From Alphaproteobacteria bacterium (GTDB taxonomy: Bacteria > Pseudomonadota > Alphaproteobacteria > UBA9219), in contig WREW01000005.1 in the NCBI GenBank assembly GCA_009779135.1, positions 1-64,000 on the forward strand: DNA of 64,000 nucleotides, given 5' to 3'. The position numbers and the translations under genes are program-made. Shown piece after piece: positions 38,240 to 46,650 of the stretch. The stretch's first letter is position 1. Each line of letters begins with the position of its first letter. The notes under the pieces were generated by a model. The model was not told where the DNA came from. It did not search any database and worked only from the letters and a program-made list of their open reading frames with translations.

Positions 38240-39579
38240 ATAGGCTTATCCTTTTTTTCCTGCTCCTTTTGCTTTGGCCCGTACACGCGCACGCGGAAAG
38301 CACGCCTGTTATTCAGCGCATCAAAAGCCCCAAAGGTCTTGAAGCATGGCTCATTGAAGATCACAAACTGCCCTTGATCGCCTTCCAGTTCGCCTTTGAA
38401 GGCGGGGTTGAAACGGACTCCCCCGACAAGCAGGGCCTGTCGGTTTTGATGGCTTCTTTGCTCACGCAGGGCGCAGGATCTTATGACGAAAAAGCCTTTC
38501 AAGACGCTCTGGCCGCCGCGTCTATTGCTCTTGACGTTGAAGCCGGACGCGATCGCATCACAGGCACCATGAAAACGCTTGCGCGCAACAAGGATGAGGC
38601 GTTCAAGTTTCTGGCGCTGGCCCTGACGTCACCGCGTTTTGAACAGTCAAGTTTCGTGCGCCTGAAACGCCAGATGCAAACGCTGCGCAAAATCCAAAGC
38701 GCAAAACCGGCTTGGATGAGCCGCTATACGCTTTACCGTCATATTTTCCAAGCCCACCCCTACAGCCAGCGCGCGCTCGGCACCGCGCAAAGCCTTGAGG
38801 CCTTAACGCGGGAAGATATCAAAACCCATCACGCTAACCTTCTTGCGCGCGATAATCTTTCTGTGGCCGTTGTCGGCGCGATCACGGCGCAGGAACTTGC
38901 CCCGCTTTTGGATCAGATTTTCGGCGCTTTACCCGAAAAAAGCACAAGGCCGAACATCCCGCCTGTCGTCTGGCCAAAGGCGCCTGCGCGGACTCTCGTC
39001 AAACGGCAGGGCGAGCAAACGGAAATCCTTTTTGCAGCCCCCATGCTGCCGCGCCATGATCCTGACTGGCACGCCGCGCAAATCGCCAATTATATTCTGG
39101 GCGGCGGCGGCTTTACCGCGCGCCTGATGACCGCCTTGCGCGCGCATCAGGGGTTAACCTACGGGATTAGTACGGATCTGATTGCCATGGAAAAAGCCTC
39201 GCTTTTGATCGGCTCTGTCGCCACCGGCAACACGCAGGTTCGGCCGGCCTTGGATCTTCTTCAAACCGTATGGCAGGATTTTTACAAAAACGGCGCTGCG
39301 GAGCCGGAGATCACAGCCGCGCAGGATTTCCTGACCGGCTCCCTGCCCCTTTCTTTGACCTCAACCGACGCCATGGCCGCTATGCTTCTTGCCATGCAGA
39401 CACAAAAGCTTGGCATGGATTACCTTGCGCGGTATAAAGAGCGCGTCCGTGCTGTCACTAAAGATCAGGTTCAGCGCGTGATCCAAAAATGGTTTGACCC
39501 GCAACAGCTGAGTTTTGCCATGGCTGGCGCGCCGGATAATGTCACCTTTAATGTGGTTTACGATAAAATAGACGATTGA
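38236..39579 (+). CDS. M16-like protein, zinc motif absent
   Basis: The 447-residue product has a signal peptide (MNRLILFFLLLLLWPVHAHA) and the M16 fold, with GLSVLMASLLTQGAGSYDE in place of the HxxEH helix, so it should be non-catalytic. The second half has the R/Y substrate-binding motif MTALRAHQGLTYGIS. By analogy it forms a heterodimer with the upstream catalytic protein. It is followed 4 bases later by pgi. Role in the pair is inferred from the family. Confidence 0.88.
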   Translation: MNRLILFFLLLLLWPVHAHAESTPVIQRIKSPKGLEAWLIEDHKLPLIAFQFAFEGGVETDSPDKQGLSVLMASLLTQGAGSYDEKAFQDALAAASIALDVEAGRDRITGTMKTLARNKDEAFKFLALALTSPRFEQSSFVRLKRQMQTLRKIQSAKPAWMSRYTLYRHIFQAHPYSQRALGTAQSLEALTREDIKTHHANLLARDNLSVAVVGAITAQELAPLLDQIFGALPEKSTRPNIPPVVWPKAPARTLVKRQGEQTEILFAAPMLPRHDPDWHAAQIANYILGGGGFTARLMTALRAHQGLTYGISTDLIAMEKASLLIGSVATGNTQVRPALDLLQTVWQDFYKNGAAEPEITAAQDFLTGSLPLSLTSTDAMAAMLLAMQTQKLGMDYLARYKERVRAVTKDQVQRVIQKWFDPQQLSFAMAGAPDNVTFNVVYDKIDD

Positions 39580-39583
39580 GCCG

Positions 39584-41089
39584 ATGACAAACCCTCAAAC
39601 CCTTCCCGTCTGGGCAAGCCTTCAGGCGCATCAGAAAGAGCTTGAAACGCAGTCGCTCAAAACCTTGCGCGAAGATCAGGCAAGGCAGGAAAAGCTCACC
39701 CTCACGCTTGAAAACATCACGGGCGATTTCACCCGCATGCCCGCCACAATACAAACGCTGGATCTCCTTTTTGCGCTCGCCCATGGCCAGAACTTTGAGG
39801 CCATGCGAAAATCCATGTTCGAAGGCGAAAAGATAAATCTCAGCGAAAGCCGCCCCGTTTTGCACACCGCCCTGCGCAGCACGCAAGTCCAGCCTCTTTT
39901 TGTGGACGGGCAGGATATCATGCCGCTTATAAGGCAGACCCGTATGCGCATGGAAAGTTTCGTCCGCGCCGTGCGGACAAGGCAGCAGCGCGGCTTTACC
40001 GGAAAACCCATCGACACCATCGTTAATATCGGCATCGGCGGCTCGGATCTAGGCCCGCATCTTCTGTGTCAAGCCCTCAAGGATCTTGAAGGCGTGCAAA
40101 GCGCGCAGGCGCCGGCGCTCTTTTTCGTCAATAATCTCGACAGCGCCGCCTTGCGCGATGTTTTTAAAACATGCAACCCGCAAACAACGCTTTTTCTTCT
40201 TGTCTCCAAAAGCTTCACCACACAGGAAACTCTGGTCAACGCCCGCCACGCCAAAAACTGGCTGAATAAGGCCATGGGCGAGATGGCGCACACGCAGCAT
40301 TTTCTGGCCGTCACGGCTAACGCGCAAGGCGCGCGCGATTTCGGCATCATCAATCCCGACATGATTTTCCCGATGTGGGACTGGGTGGGCGGACGCTTTA
40401 GTCTTTGGTCTGCCGCCAGCCTTAGCTTTGCGCTTTTGGCCGGATGGAATGCGTTTGCAACCCTTCTGGCTGGCGCCGCCAAAATGGACGAGCATTTTAA
40501 AACCGCGTCACTGCCTGAAAACCTGCCCGCTATGGCCGCCCTTTTGGAATTGTGGGTCTTAAACTTCTGGGCCGTTCCGGCCATCGCCATCCTGCCTTAC
40601 GCGCAGAGGCTTGAGCTGCTGCCCGCCTATCTGCAGCAGCTTGAGATGGAGAGCAACGGCAAAAGCGTCTCGCGCCAAAGTGAACCACTTTCCTACAGCA
40701 CGGGCCCCATTATTTTCGGCAGCTGCGGGACAAGCTGCCAGCATAGTTTTATGCAGTGGATTCACCAAAGCCCCACCGCGCTCCTCAGCTCTTTCATCGG
40801 CATCAAGCATGACCCTCTGGCCCTTGAAGACACACATCAGGCCCTGCTCAAAAACCTGAAAGCGCAAGCACAGGCTCTGGAAATCGGCACCAGCGCAGAC
40901 GATCCCGCCCGCACAAACCCGGGCAACAGACCATCCATGATCCTATGGCTTGACCGCCTGACGCCCTTCACGCTGGGCCAGCTTCTGGCCTTTTACGAGC
41001 ATAAGGTTTTTACGCAAAGCATCCTTTGGAACATCAACGCCTTCGACCAGTTCGGCGTCGAACTCGGCAAAACCCTCGCGCGGGAATAA
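39584..41089 (+). CDS. pgi: Glucose-6-phosphate isomerase, altered active-site motif
   Basis: The 501-residue protein matches bacterial Pgi: IGIGGSDLGPHLL, LLVSKSFTTQETL, GGRFSLWSAASLSFALL, ESNGKSVSRQ, and a C-terminal NINAFDQFGVELGK with the catalytic Lys. The usual GEPGTNGQHSFYQLIHQG motif reads instead FGSCGTSCQHSFMQWIHQS: the Glu that acts as base in classical enzymes is Ser and the nearby Asn is Ser, while the His is kept. Some alphaproteobacterial enzymes vary here, so loss of activity is not certain. It follows the M16 pair after 4 bases. Confidence 0.9.
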   Translation: MTNPQTLPVWASLQAHQKELETQSLKTLREDQARQEKLTLTLENITGDFTRMPATIQTLDLLFALAHGQNFEAMRKSMFEGEKINLSESRPVLHTALRSTQVQPLFVDGQDIMPLIRQTRMRMESFVRAVRTRQQRGFTGKPIDTIVNIGIGGSDLGPHLLCQALKDLEGVQSAQAPALFFVNNLDSAALRDVFKTCNPQTTLFLLVSKSFTTQETLVNARHAKNWLNKAMGEMAHTQHFLAVTANAQGARDFGIINPDMIFPMWDWVGGRFSLWSAASLSFALLAGWNAFATLLAGAAKMDEHFKTASLPENLPAMAALLELWVLNFWAVPAIAILPYAQRLELLPAYLQQLEMESNGKSVSRQSEPLSYSTGPIIFGSCGTSCQHSFMQWIHQSPTALLSSFIGIKHDPLALEDTHQALLKNLKAQAQALEIGTSADDPARTNPGNRPSMILWLDRLTPFTLGQLLAFYEHKVFTQSILWNINAFDQFGVELGKTLARE

Positions 41090-41241
41090 GATCCAGCCAG
41101 AAAAAAGCGAAAAATTATATTTCCTTCCCCCAAAACATGGTTAACAAGGCCGTCGCGCACCGGCCTTAACCCTTTATCCTTGAACAGGAAAAAGGTTAAA
41201 TTAACCAGTCATTAATTAACGCATTGAAAATAATAGCAAAA

Positions 41242-41270
41242 TTGTATGGGGCCTGAATTTATGGCATAAT
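41242..41270 (+). promoter_or_regulatory. Possible promoter before the 41335 locus
   Basis: A -35-like TTGTAT at 41242-41247 and CATAAT at 41265-41270 are separated by 17 bases in an A/T-rich part of the 245-base spacer after pgi. The spacer is also rich in TTAA. It could drive the two unknown genes downstream. The box sequences match consensus only partly. Confidence 0.4.
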
Positions 41271-41414
41271 AGGCTCACGCCAGACGGGCCAGCATAACGA
41301 TGAAACTATTTGAAGAAAGCAAAGGAAAAGATCTATGTTAAGCGCAAGATTGATTGAAACACCCCGCTGCCCGCAGCTTTTTGGTGCTGGTGCGCGATAT
41401 GTGAAAGCTCTGCC

Positions 41415-41912
41415 ATGCCTCCCTACGACCCCCAATTACGCCATGTGGCGACAATCATTGACGGAGGCGGTGTGCTTGAAAGAGGCTACCCGCTGGGTGA
41501 AATCTGGCGCGGGTCTAATGATCTGTTCGTTCATATCCCCCTTGAGCGTTTCAGATATGTCTTTTCAAAAGCAACCCATTTGTCCAAAGCAAGTTCCATT
41601 TATAAAAGTCTCAAAGACAACGCAGGAAAAATTACGGATCCTTTTTCGGAATATGATATCTTTATCAAACGCCTTAAAAGAGACGGTTTCCTTAAAGAAG
41701 ACGAGCCTCTTACAGAAGATCATCATCTTATTAAGCTGCTTAAAAAAGAAGAAAGAGTTCTTGATTTCACAATATCTTCTGAAAAATATGAAGGCGAGCC
41801 TTTGCAGGGAAAAGAGCTTGAAGATTTTCGCACAGCCTTTTGGCGAGGCGCAAAGCTTCGAAATCTGCAACGCACACGTCAAGGATGGGATTGTTACCGT
41901 CACGATCTGTAA
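41415..41912 (+). CDS. Hypothetical protein, 165 aa; start or frame uncertain
   Basis: Not a family I recognise. This frame reads like a real protein: IIDGGGVLERGYPLGEIWRGSNDLFVHIP followed by a charged helical stretch (YDIFIKRLKRDGFLKEDEPLTEDHHLIKLLKKEERVLDF). Its ATG lacks a clear ribosome site. A better one (AAGGA about 9 bases from an ATG at 41335) opens another frame, open to 41934, whose first 27 residues (MLSARLIETPRCPQLFGAG) look credible but whose later part looks out of frame. A frame break near 41413 joining the two would explain both. The next gene begins 18 bases after this stop. Confidence 0.65.
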   Translation: MPPYDPQLRHVATIIDGGGVLERGYPLGEIWRGSNDLFVHIPLERFRYVFSKATHLSKASSIYKSLKDNAGKITDPFSEYDIFIKRLKRDGFLKEDEPLTEDHHLIKLLKKEERVLDFTISSEKYEGEPLQGKELEDFRTAFWRGAKLRNLQRTRQGWDCYRHDL

Positions 41913-41930
41913 GCAACAAGGGGGGCTGTC

Positions 41931-42896
41931 ATGACTCCCCTACAACGCGATGCCAACGACCTTATTGAACGTGTTAAAGCTGTCATTTTACGCGATGGCA
42001 CAGCGGCATGCCCTTATGCGGGTCATGCCCATCTTTACAGCGGGCCGCGTAAAGAGGCTGCGGTTCACGTTCTTGGTTACAGCTATGAAACTGACAGAAA
42101 TCATATACGCGCCAAAGAAATTGCGCGTATTACAGGCGCAACGCTTATTGACGACACAAACATCTCCAAAGAGGTTTTGGAGAATGTCAATGATTCAGGG
42201 TTGAATCTTTATGATTATCTTAAGCAGCAGCAAGAGGAGCATGCTTCTCAAGAGCCTGAAGATGAAGCCAAGCCCAAAGACAAAACCGAATTCAAAATCG
42301 AAGCCGACCGCGTGATGCGCTATGCTTCGCTGCACTTCGTTGACAGCCTTCACGGGCGTGTTGACACTTCCGTTTGCGGCGCTGCGCGGGATCGTGTCTT
42401 TTTTGAAGTGGAGCTCCCCCGTTTAGGCGAAGAAACCGCCAGCCTTATCACGGGCATTGCCAAAGCGCGGGATATTGAGATTGTCAATGACGGCTCCATT
42501 ATGGACATCCGCAAGCTCTTTAAGCACCACGCCATTGAAACGGCCTACCGCCTTGTCTGTATCAATGAGCAGGACATGCTCCACCGGATGGCTTGGAAAA
42601 TGGGATCAGAAAAAATCATGCAACACTATCTTGGCACGCGCGAGCTTTACATGATCGACCGTGAACAAGCTTGGAAAGCCGCCGCGCATGAGCTGTTCCA
42701 AAACAAGATCCCTGCCGCCGAGCTGATACGGCTTGACCGCAAGATGACGCGCCGCGATCATATGGCAAGCCGAGCGCCGCGCCACTATGGCGCGGCGGAA
42801 GACAGGCTTTCGCAAAAAGAAATCCAGCTGGTCGCGTTTGTCGCCAAAGCAGCCGCTACGGCCTTTTGGCCCAAGGCGGCGCTGCGGATGTCGTAA
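41931..42896 (+). CDS. Hypothetical protein, 321 aa
   Basis: No family recognised. The 321-residue soluble protein has no signal peptide; an acidic linker (EEHASQEPEDEAKPKDKTE, around residues 100-120) separates two parts. The C-terminal part has RDRVFFEVELPRLGEE, HHAIETAYRLVCINEQDMLHRMAWKMG and a basic C-terminal region around DRKMTRRDHMASRAPRHYG. A run of G (AAGGGGG) precedes the ATG by about 6 bases. The gene ends 3 bases before a strong terminator, which closes the two-gene unit. Its position next to another unknown gene suggests they act together. Confidence 0.75.
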   Translation: MTPLQRDANDLIERVKAVILRDGTAACPYAGHAHLYSGPRKEAAVHVLGYSYETDRNHIRAKEIARITGATLIDDTNISKEVLENVNDSGLNLYDYLKQQQEEHASQEPEDEAKPKDKTEFKIEADRVMRYASLHFVDSLHGRVDTSVCGAARDRVFFEVELPRLGEETASLITGIAKARDIEIVNDGSIMDIRKLFKHHAIETAYRLVCINEQDMLHRMAWKMGSEKIMQHYLGTRELYMIDREQAWKAAAHELFQNKIPAAELIRLDRKMTRRDHMASRAPRHYGAAEDRLSQKEIQLVAFVAKAAATAFWPKAALRMS

Positions 42897-42899
42897 ATA

Positions 42900-42929
42900 A
42901 AACCCGCCGTCCCATCAGACGGCGGGTTT
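42900..42929. terminator. Bidirectional intrinsic terminator
   Basis: A 12-pair stem (AAACCCGCCGTC against GACGGCGGGTTT) with a 6-base loop CCATCA is followed by T-rich sequence on both strands. It lies between the convergent 321-residue unknown gene and the OmpA-like gene and should terminate both. Confidence 0.9.
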
Positions 42930-42951
42930 CTTATTCTCATTCAAACCAAGC

Positions 42952-43536
42952 TTATCTGACTGACTTGGTTTCGATCTGAACGTCAACGCGACGATCGGGC
43001 TGCAGGCACTTAATCAGCGCGTCACGCGAGAGATCCTTGGCGCACTTGGTGGCCGGCTGGCTGTCGCCGAACCAGACTGTTTCAACATCATGTACGCGAA
43101 GCACGCCCTTATTGAGCAGATAGCGGCGAACAGCGTCAGCGCGCTGTTTGGAGATACGCTCATTAATCGCGGCAGTGCCGATACGGTCAGCAAAACCGGT
43201 CACGCGCACGCCCGTCACCTTATCTCCGCTGGCTTTCACACTCTTGACGAAAGCATCAAGGGTCTGACGTGCATCAGCAGTTAGGACAGCTTTGTTGAAG
43301 TCAAAGTAAACAGAAACGCTCTCTCCACCCATGAAGAAAGCTTTAGACCAGCATCCACCACAAAAATCAGCCGCAACCTCTTGGTTGTGGCGGACACAGT
43401 CGCCGGAAAGAGCCGCACGCACCGTATTGCCGTTGCTGTCACGAACGACGTTAAGGATTTGCGCCTCAGCCGCTGATGATCCAAGGCCGATCAGCAAAGC
43501 CGCGCCGGCCAGCATAAGTTTCACAGAAGTATTCAT
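42952..43536 (-). CDS. OmpA-family outer membrane protein
   Basis: The 194-residue protein has a signal peptide (NTSVKLMLAGAALLIGLGSSAAEA, cut before QIL), a Cys-containing N-terminal part (GDCVRHNQEVAADFCGGCWS), and a C-terminal OmpA domain, VYFDFNKAVLTADARQTLDAF, TGFADRIGTAAINERISKQRADAV and the terminal PDRRVDVQIE. The domain binds peptidoglycan non-covalently in relatives. The start is set at 43536 because GGAG lies 6 bases before it; an earlier frame start at 43581 has no support. There is no lipobox, so it is not a Pal lipoprotein. It ends against the terminator. Confidence 0.88.
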   Translation of the reverse strand: MNTSVKLMLAGAALLIGLGSSAAEAQILNVVRDSNGNTVRAALSGDCVRHNQEVAADFCGGCWSKAFFMGGESVSVYFDFNKAVLTADARQTLDAFVKSVKASGDKVTGVRVTGFADRIGTAAINERISKQRADAVRRYLLNKGVLRVHDVETVWFGDSQPATKCAKDLSRDALIKCLQPDRRVDVQIETKSVR

Positions 43537-43917
43537 GTTGTTCTCCATCACAAAGAAAGTAAGACAAAAACCGCGAAGCAAGGGTCAGGCGGGTCAACCC
43601 ACTTTTAAGCCATGACTTATTAATTAATGCTTATAGGGGTGCATGCGATATAGAAAAAGTGCTTCTTGTGGTGTTTTTGCGCTAACGCGCGGCCTTTAAG
43701 TCACAGTTTTCCGAAGGAAAAAACCCGCCATCGCATGAAGACAGGGAAAGAGCCCCGTTTAAGAAAAAGCGACAAGGATTTTAAGGTCTGGTTTTTGTTG
43801 AGATATTTTAAAAATACACGCCTGAACAGGAAAAAATCGCGGTACAATAATCCTTTCCTCGGAATCAAAATTGGTTTAGCGTTGTGATTCGTGCGTTCTT
43901 TATCGTGAGGAATCCTC
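43537..43917. promoter_or_regulatory. ompA-like/hemN spacer with three GANTC sites
   Basis: No convincing gene was found in this 381-base divergent spacer. Three GANTC sites stand at 43862, 43886 and 43910, each exactly 24 bases apart; the last overlaps the hemN ribosome site. The interval of about 2.3 helix turns places them on rotating faces. No FNR-like TTGAT-N4-ATCAA palindrome was found, though hemN is often regulated by oxygen. A 73-residue plus-strand frame in it (43666-43887) was rejected. Confidence 0.45.
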
Positions 43918-45363
43918 TTGATTGCCAGCCAGACCCGCCCTTTTGCCCCCCTCAACGAACCGGACGCGCCGGGTTTAGATCTTGATGATCCCTATATCGG
44001 CCCTTTGGGCGAACCCAAGACAATAGAATCTCTCTGGCTAGGCCGCGCAGCCCCGCGTTATACAAGCTACCCGTCCGCAACCTCTTTTCATGAAGGCATC
44101 ACCGCGCAGGACTACGCCTCAGCTCTTGCCGTCCTGCCTCAGGAAGAGCCGGTATCGCTTTATCTTCACATCCCTTTTTGCCAGTCTCTGTGCCTTTATT
44201 GCGGGTGCAACAGCACGGCCACCCAGAAATATGAGCGTGTGTCCCATTATATGGACTATCTCCATCGGGAGCTTGAACTGATCGCCCGCAGCGCCGGTAC
44301 GCCGCGCAAAGTTCGTCAAGTTCATTTCGGCGGCGGATCGCCCAACATTCTTTCCGAGAAAAATCTGGGGTTACTCTTCGGCATCCTTGCCCGCCATTAT
44401 GACCTCGGCGCGTGCGAAGAAGTGTCGATGGAGCTGGACCCGCGCCTGATTACCAAAGCGCAAGCGCGCGTTTTGGCGCTGCTGGGTGTCAATCGCGTCA
44501 GTCTGGGCATTCAGGACTTTGATCCTGAAGTGCAATACGCCATCGGCCGCGCGCAATCTTACGAGCGGGTCAGAGAGGCCTGCGACACGCTGCGCCAAGC
44601 AGGGATTTACGCCATAAACTTTGACATGATGTACGGCCTGCCCCGCCAGACGCCGCAGTCCATAGAGCTAACGGCGCAAGAGGCCTTGACACTGCACCCC
44701 TCGCGCCTTGCGCTTTTTTCTTATGCGCATATGCCGACATTTAAGCCGCACCAGAAAGCTTTGGAAGCCTCTGTTCTTCCCGACCCGCAAACCTGCCTGA
44801 CCCTTGAGCAAACCGCGCGGCAGATTTTTGTGCAGGCCGGTTTTTGTGAAATAGGGATCGACCATTTCGCGCATTCCACCGACCCGCTCAGCCTTGCGGC
44901 CAAAGAAAAAACGCTGCGGCGCAATTTTCAGGGCTATACAGCGAATCAGGCGCCAACTCTTTTGGGAATCGGCGCAAGCGCGATCAGTTTTCTGGGCGGC
45001 AATTACTATCAAAACGCGCGCAAGGACAGCTCTTACGAAAACGCGCTGCGCCAAAACGGCTTCGCCACGGCGCGCGGTTTGCGCACAAGCGGTGAAGACC
45101 ATCTGCGCGCCGCGATTATCGAGCAGCTTATGTGCCACATGACCGTCAATCTGGAAACGACCTGTCGGCAGCATGATTTTTCTCTCACGGTTCTGCGGCC
45201 ATCTCTTGAGGCGCTTGAACCCTTCATCCAAAGCGGCCTCATCGCAAAAGACGGCTACAAAATCACGCTGACCACCCCCCACCGCATGGCCGTGCGCGTG
45301 ATAGCCTCTTTGTTCGACAGATATTTCGATCCGGCAAAAACACCGGCTTCCAAGGTTGTTTAA
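43918..45363 (+). CDS. hemN: Oxygen-independent coproporphyrinogen III oxidase
   Basis: HemN is a radical SAM enzyme converting coproporphyrinogen III to protoporphyrinogen IX without oxygen. The 481-residue product has PRYTSYPSATSFHEG, the cluster motif HIPFCQSLCLYCGCN (CxxxCxxC), HFGGGSPNIL, ELDPRLITKAQ, RVSLGIQDFDPEVQYAIGR, NFDMMYGLPRQTPQS and IGIDHFAHSTDPL. These favour HemN over HemW. The start is TTG with GAGG 7 bases before, which decides it. It stands alone and converges on secB, 5 bases away. Confidence 0.94.
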   Translation: MIASQTRPFAPLNEPDAPGLDLDDPYIGPLGEPKTIESLWLGRAAPRYTSYPSATSFHEGITAQDYASALAVLPQEEPVSLYLHIPFCQSLCLYCGCNSTATQKYERVSHYMDYLHRELELIARSAGTPRKVRQVHFGGGSPNILSEKNLGLLFGILARHYDLGACEEVSMELDPRLITKAQARVLALLGVNRVSLGIQDFDPEVQYAIGRAQSYERVREACDTLRQAGIYAINFDMMYGLPRQTPQSIELTAQEALTLHPSRLALFSYAHMPTFKPHQKALEASVLPDPQTCLTLEQTARQIFVQAGFCEIGIDHFAHSTDPLSLAAKEKTLRRNFQGYTANQAPTLLGIGASAISFLGGNYYQNARKDSSYENALRQNGFATARGLRTSGEDHLRAAIIEQLMCHMTVNLETTCRQHDFSLTVLRPSLEALEPFIQSGLIAKDGYKITLTTPHRMAVRVIASLFDRYFDPAKTPASKVV

Positions 45364-45368
45364 ATCCA

Positions 45369-45854
45369 CTAATCCTGATTAGCGGGCGCCGCAGCCCCCT
45401 GCTGCTGCTCCATCTGCTGCTGATAAAGCATGCCGAAATCAATGGGATTGATGAGCACCTGCGGAAAGCCGCCGTCACGCACCGCATTGGCCACAATATT
45501 CCGCGCAAAGGGGAAGAGCAGACGCGGCGCTTCAATCAAAAGAAAGAGCTTTTTATGTGCCTCTTCCATGGTGGGCAGGCCGAACACGCCGCCATAGGCC
45601 AGCTCGACAATAAAGGCCGTGTCCGTGTCCGTTTTGGCTGTAAGCTTAATCATCAGCATGACTTCATGCGTATGCGCATCCATCATGCGCGTTTGCACAT
45701 TAATCCCTAAATCAATCGTGGGCTGAGCCTGATTTTGCACAAAAATGTCGGGCGCGGCAGGGCTTTCAAAGGACAGATCGCGCACATATTGGGTGTGCAC
45801 CATGACTTGGAGCGGGGCGGCAGGCTGTTGTTCTTCTTGTTTGTCTTTGGTCAT
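45369..45854 (-). CDS. secB: Protein-export chaperone SecB
   Basis: SecB binds unfolded preproteins and delivers them to SecA. The 161-residue protein contains QYVRDLSFESPAAPDIF, the beta-sheet core and ELAYGGVFGLP, and the terminal ARNIVANAVRDGGFPQVLINPIDFGMLYQQQ that marks the family; the tail is Gln/Ala-rich. It converges on hemN. The region upstream, between secB and the Tim44-like gene, is divergent and short (97 bases). Confidence 0.95.
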   Translation of the reverse strand: MTKDKQEEQQPAAPLQVMVHTQYVRDLSFESPAAPDIFVQNQAQPTIDLGINVQTRMMDAHTHEVMLMIKLTAKTDTDTAFIVELAYGGVFGLPTMEEAHKKLFLLIEAPRLLFPFARNIVANAVRDGGFPQVLINPIDFGMLYQQQMEQQQGAAAPANQD

Positions 45855-45951
45855 GAGGAAAAATCCTTTCTTCGGGAAAAAATACGCGCAGACACCCTAG
45901 CTTCATTGCGTTTTAAACACAAGCACGCTATACCAAGTGCAAGAGGGTGAA

Positions 45952-46650
45952 ATGCTTGATATTTTGATCTATGCGGCCATAGCCGCCTTTCTTGCGGTAC
46001 GGCTTTGGTCTGTGCTGGGCCAGCGCGATGAGGAAGGCGAAGACAAGCCCTCGCGCCAAAGCCCCTTTACCCCGCGCGAAAAAACGCCCCCCTCGTCCGA
46101 GCGGCCGAATCATCAGGACGCCCCCGAAGCAACCCTTACGCTTGCAGATTCTACGCGGCCGCCTCTTGTCTCGGCCCTGACAAGCGCGGGCCATGCACCG
46201 GCTTCTCTGGCAGGCGCTTTGGATCAAATCAAAATGGTCGATCCCCATTTTCATGAAAAAGATTTTCTCGCCGGCGCGCGCGTGGCGTTCACGGCGATTG
46301 TAAGCGCCTTTGCGTCCGGCGATTTAAGCGCGGTCACGCGCTTTTTGGGCCCCAAAGTCCGCCAGTCTTTTGAAGACGCCATCGCCGCACGCGCAGAAGA
46401 AAACCTAAGCCTCGAAAACAGAATCGAGCGCATTGTCGCAGCTGACATTGTTGAAGCTCAGCATAAAGGCGCCCATGTCGCGCTGACGGTTGAGTTTATC
46501 TCCCACCAAGTCAATGTGCTGCGCGATGCGCAAAGCCGGATTTTGGAAGGAACAGCCGCGCGCGCCGAAGAGGTTCGGGATTTCTGGGTTTTTGAGCGCG
46601 ACCTGACCTCAGGCGATCCCAACTGGCTTTTGACCGAGACCCAGTCGTGA
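45952..46650 (+). CDS. Tim44-domain membrane protein
   Basis: The product of about 232 residues has one N-terminal membrane helix (MLDILIYAAIAAFLAVRLWSVLG), a Pro/Ser-rich linker, and a C-terminal Tim44-like domain with FLAGARVAFTAIVSAFASGDLSAVTRFLGPKVRQSFEDAI and FWVFERDLTSGDPNWLLTETQ. Alphaproteobacterial proteins of this type (TimA) resemble mitochondrial Tim44; an envelope role is proposed. The ATG at 45952 has GAGG 5 bases upstream. It overlaps the mltA GTG start by 4 bases. Confidence 0.9.
   Translation: MLDILIYAAIAAFLAVRLWSVLGQRDEEGEDKPSRQSPFTPREKTPPSSERPNHQDAPEATLTLADSTRPPLVSALTSAGHAPASLAGALDQIKMVDPHFHEKDFLAGARVAFTAIVSAFASGDLSAVTRFLGPKVRQSFEDAIAARAEENLSLENRIERIVAADIVEAQHKGAHVALTVEFISHQVNVLRDAQSRILEGTAARAEEVRDFWVFERDLTSGDPNWLLTETQS

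Noticed and set aside
42952-43536. The OmpA-like protein as Pal
   Set aside because: It has an ordinary signal peptide with cleavage after AEA and no lipobox Cys, and lies far from the tol genes.
43666-43887. 73-residue frame in the ompA-like/hemN spacer
   Set aside because: No ribosome site, odd N-terminus and no recognisable features; the spacer is better explained as regulatory.
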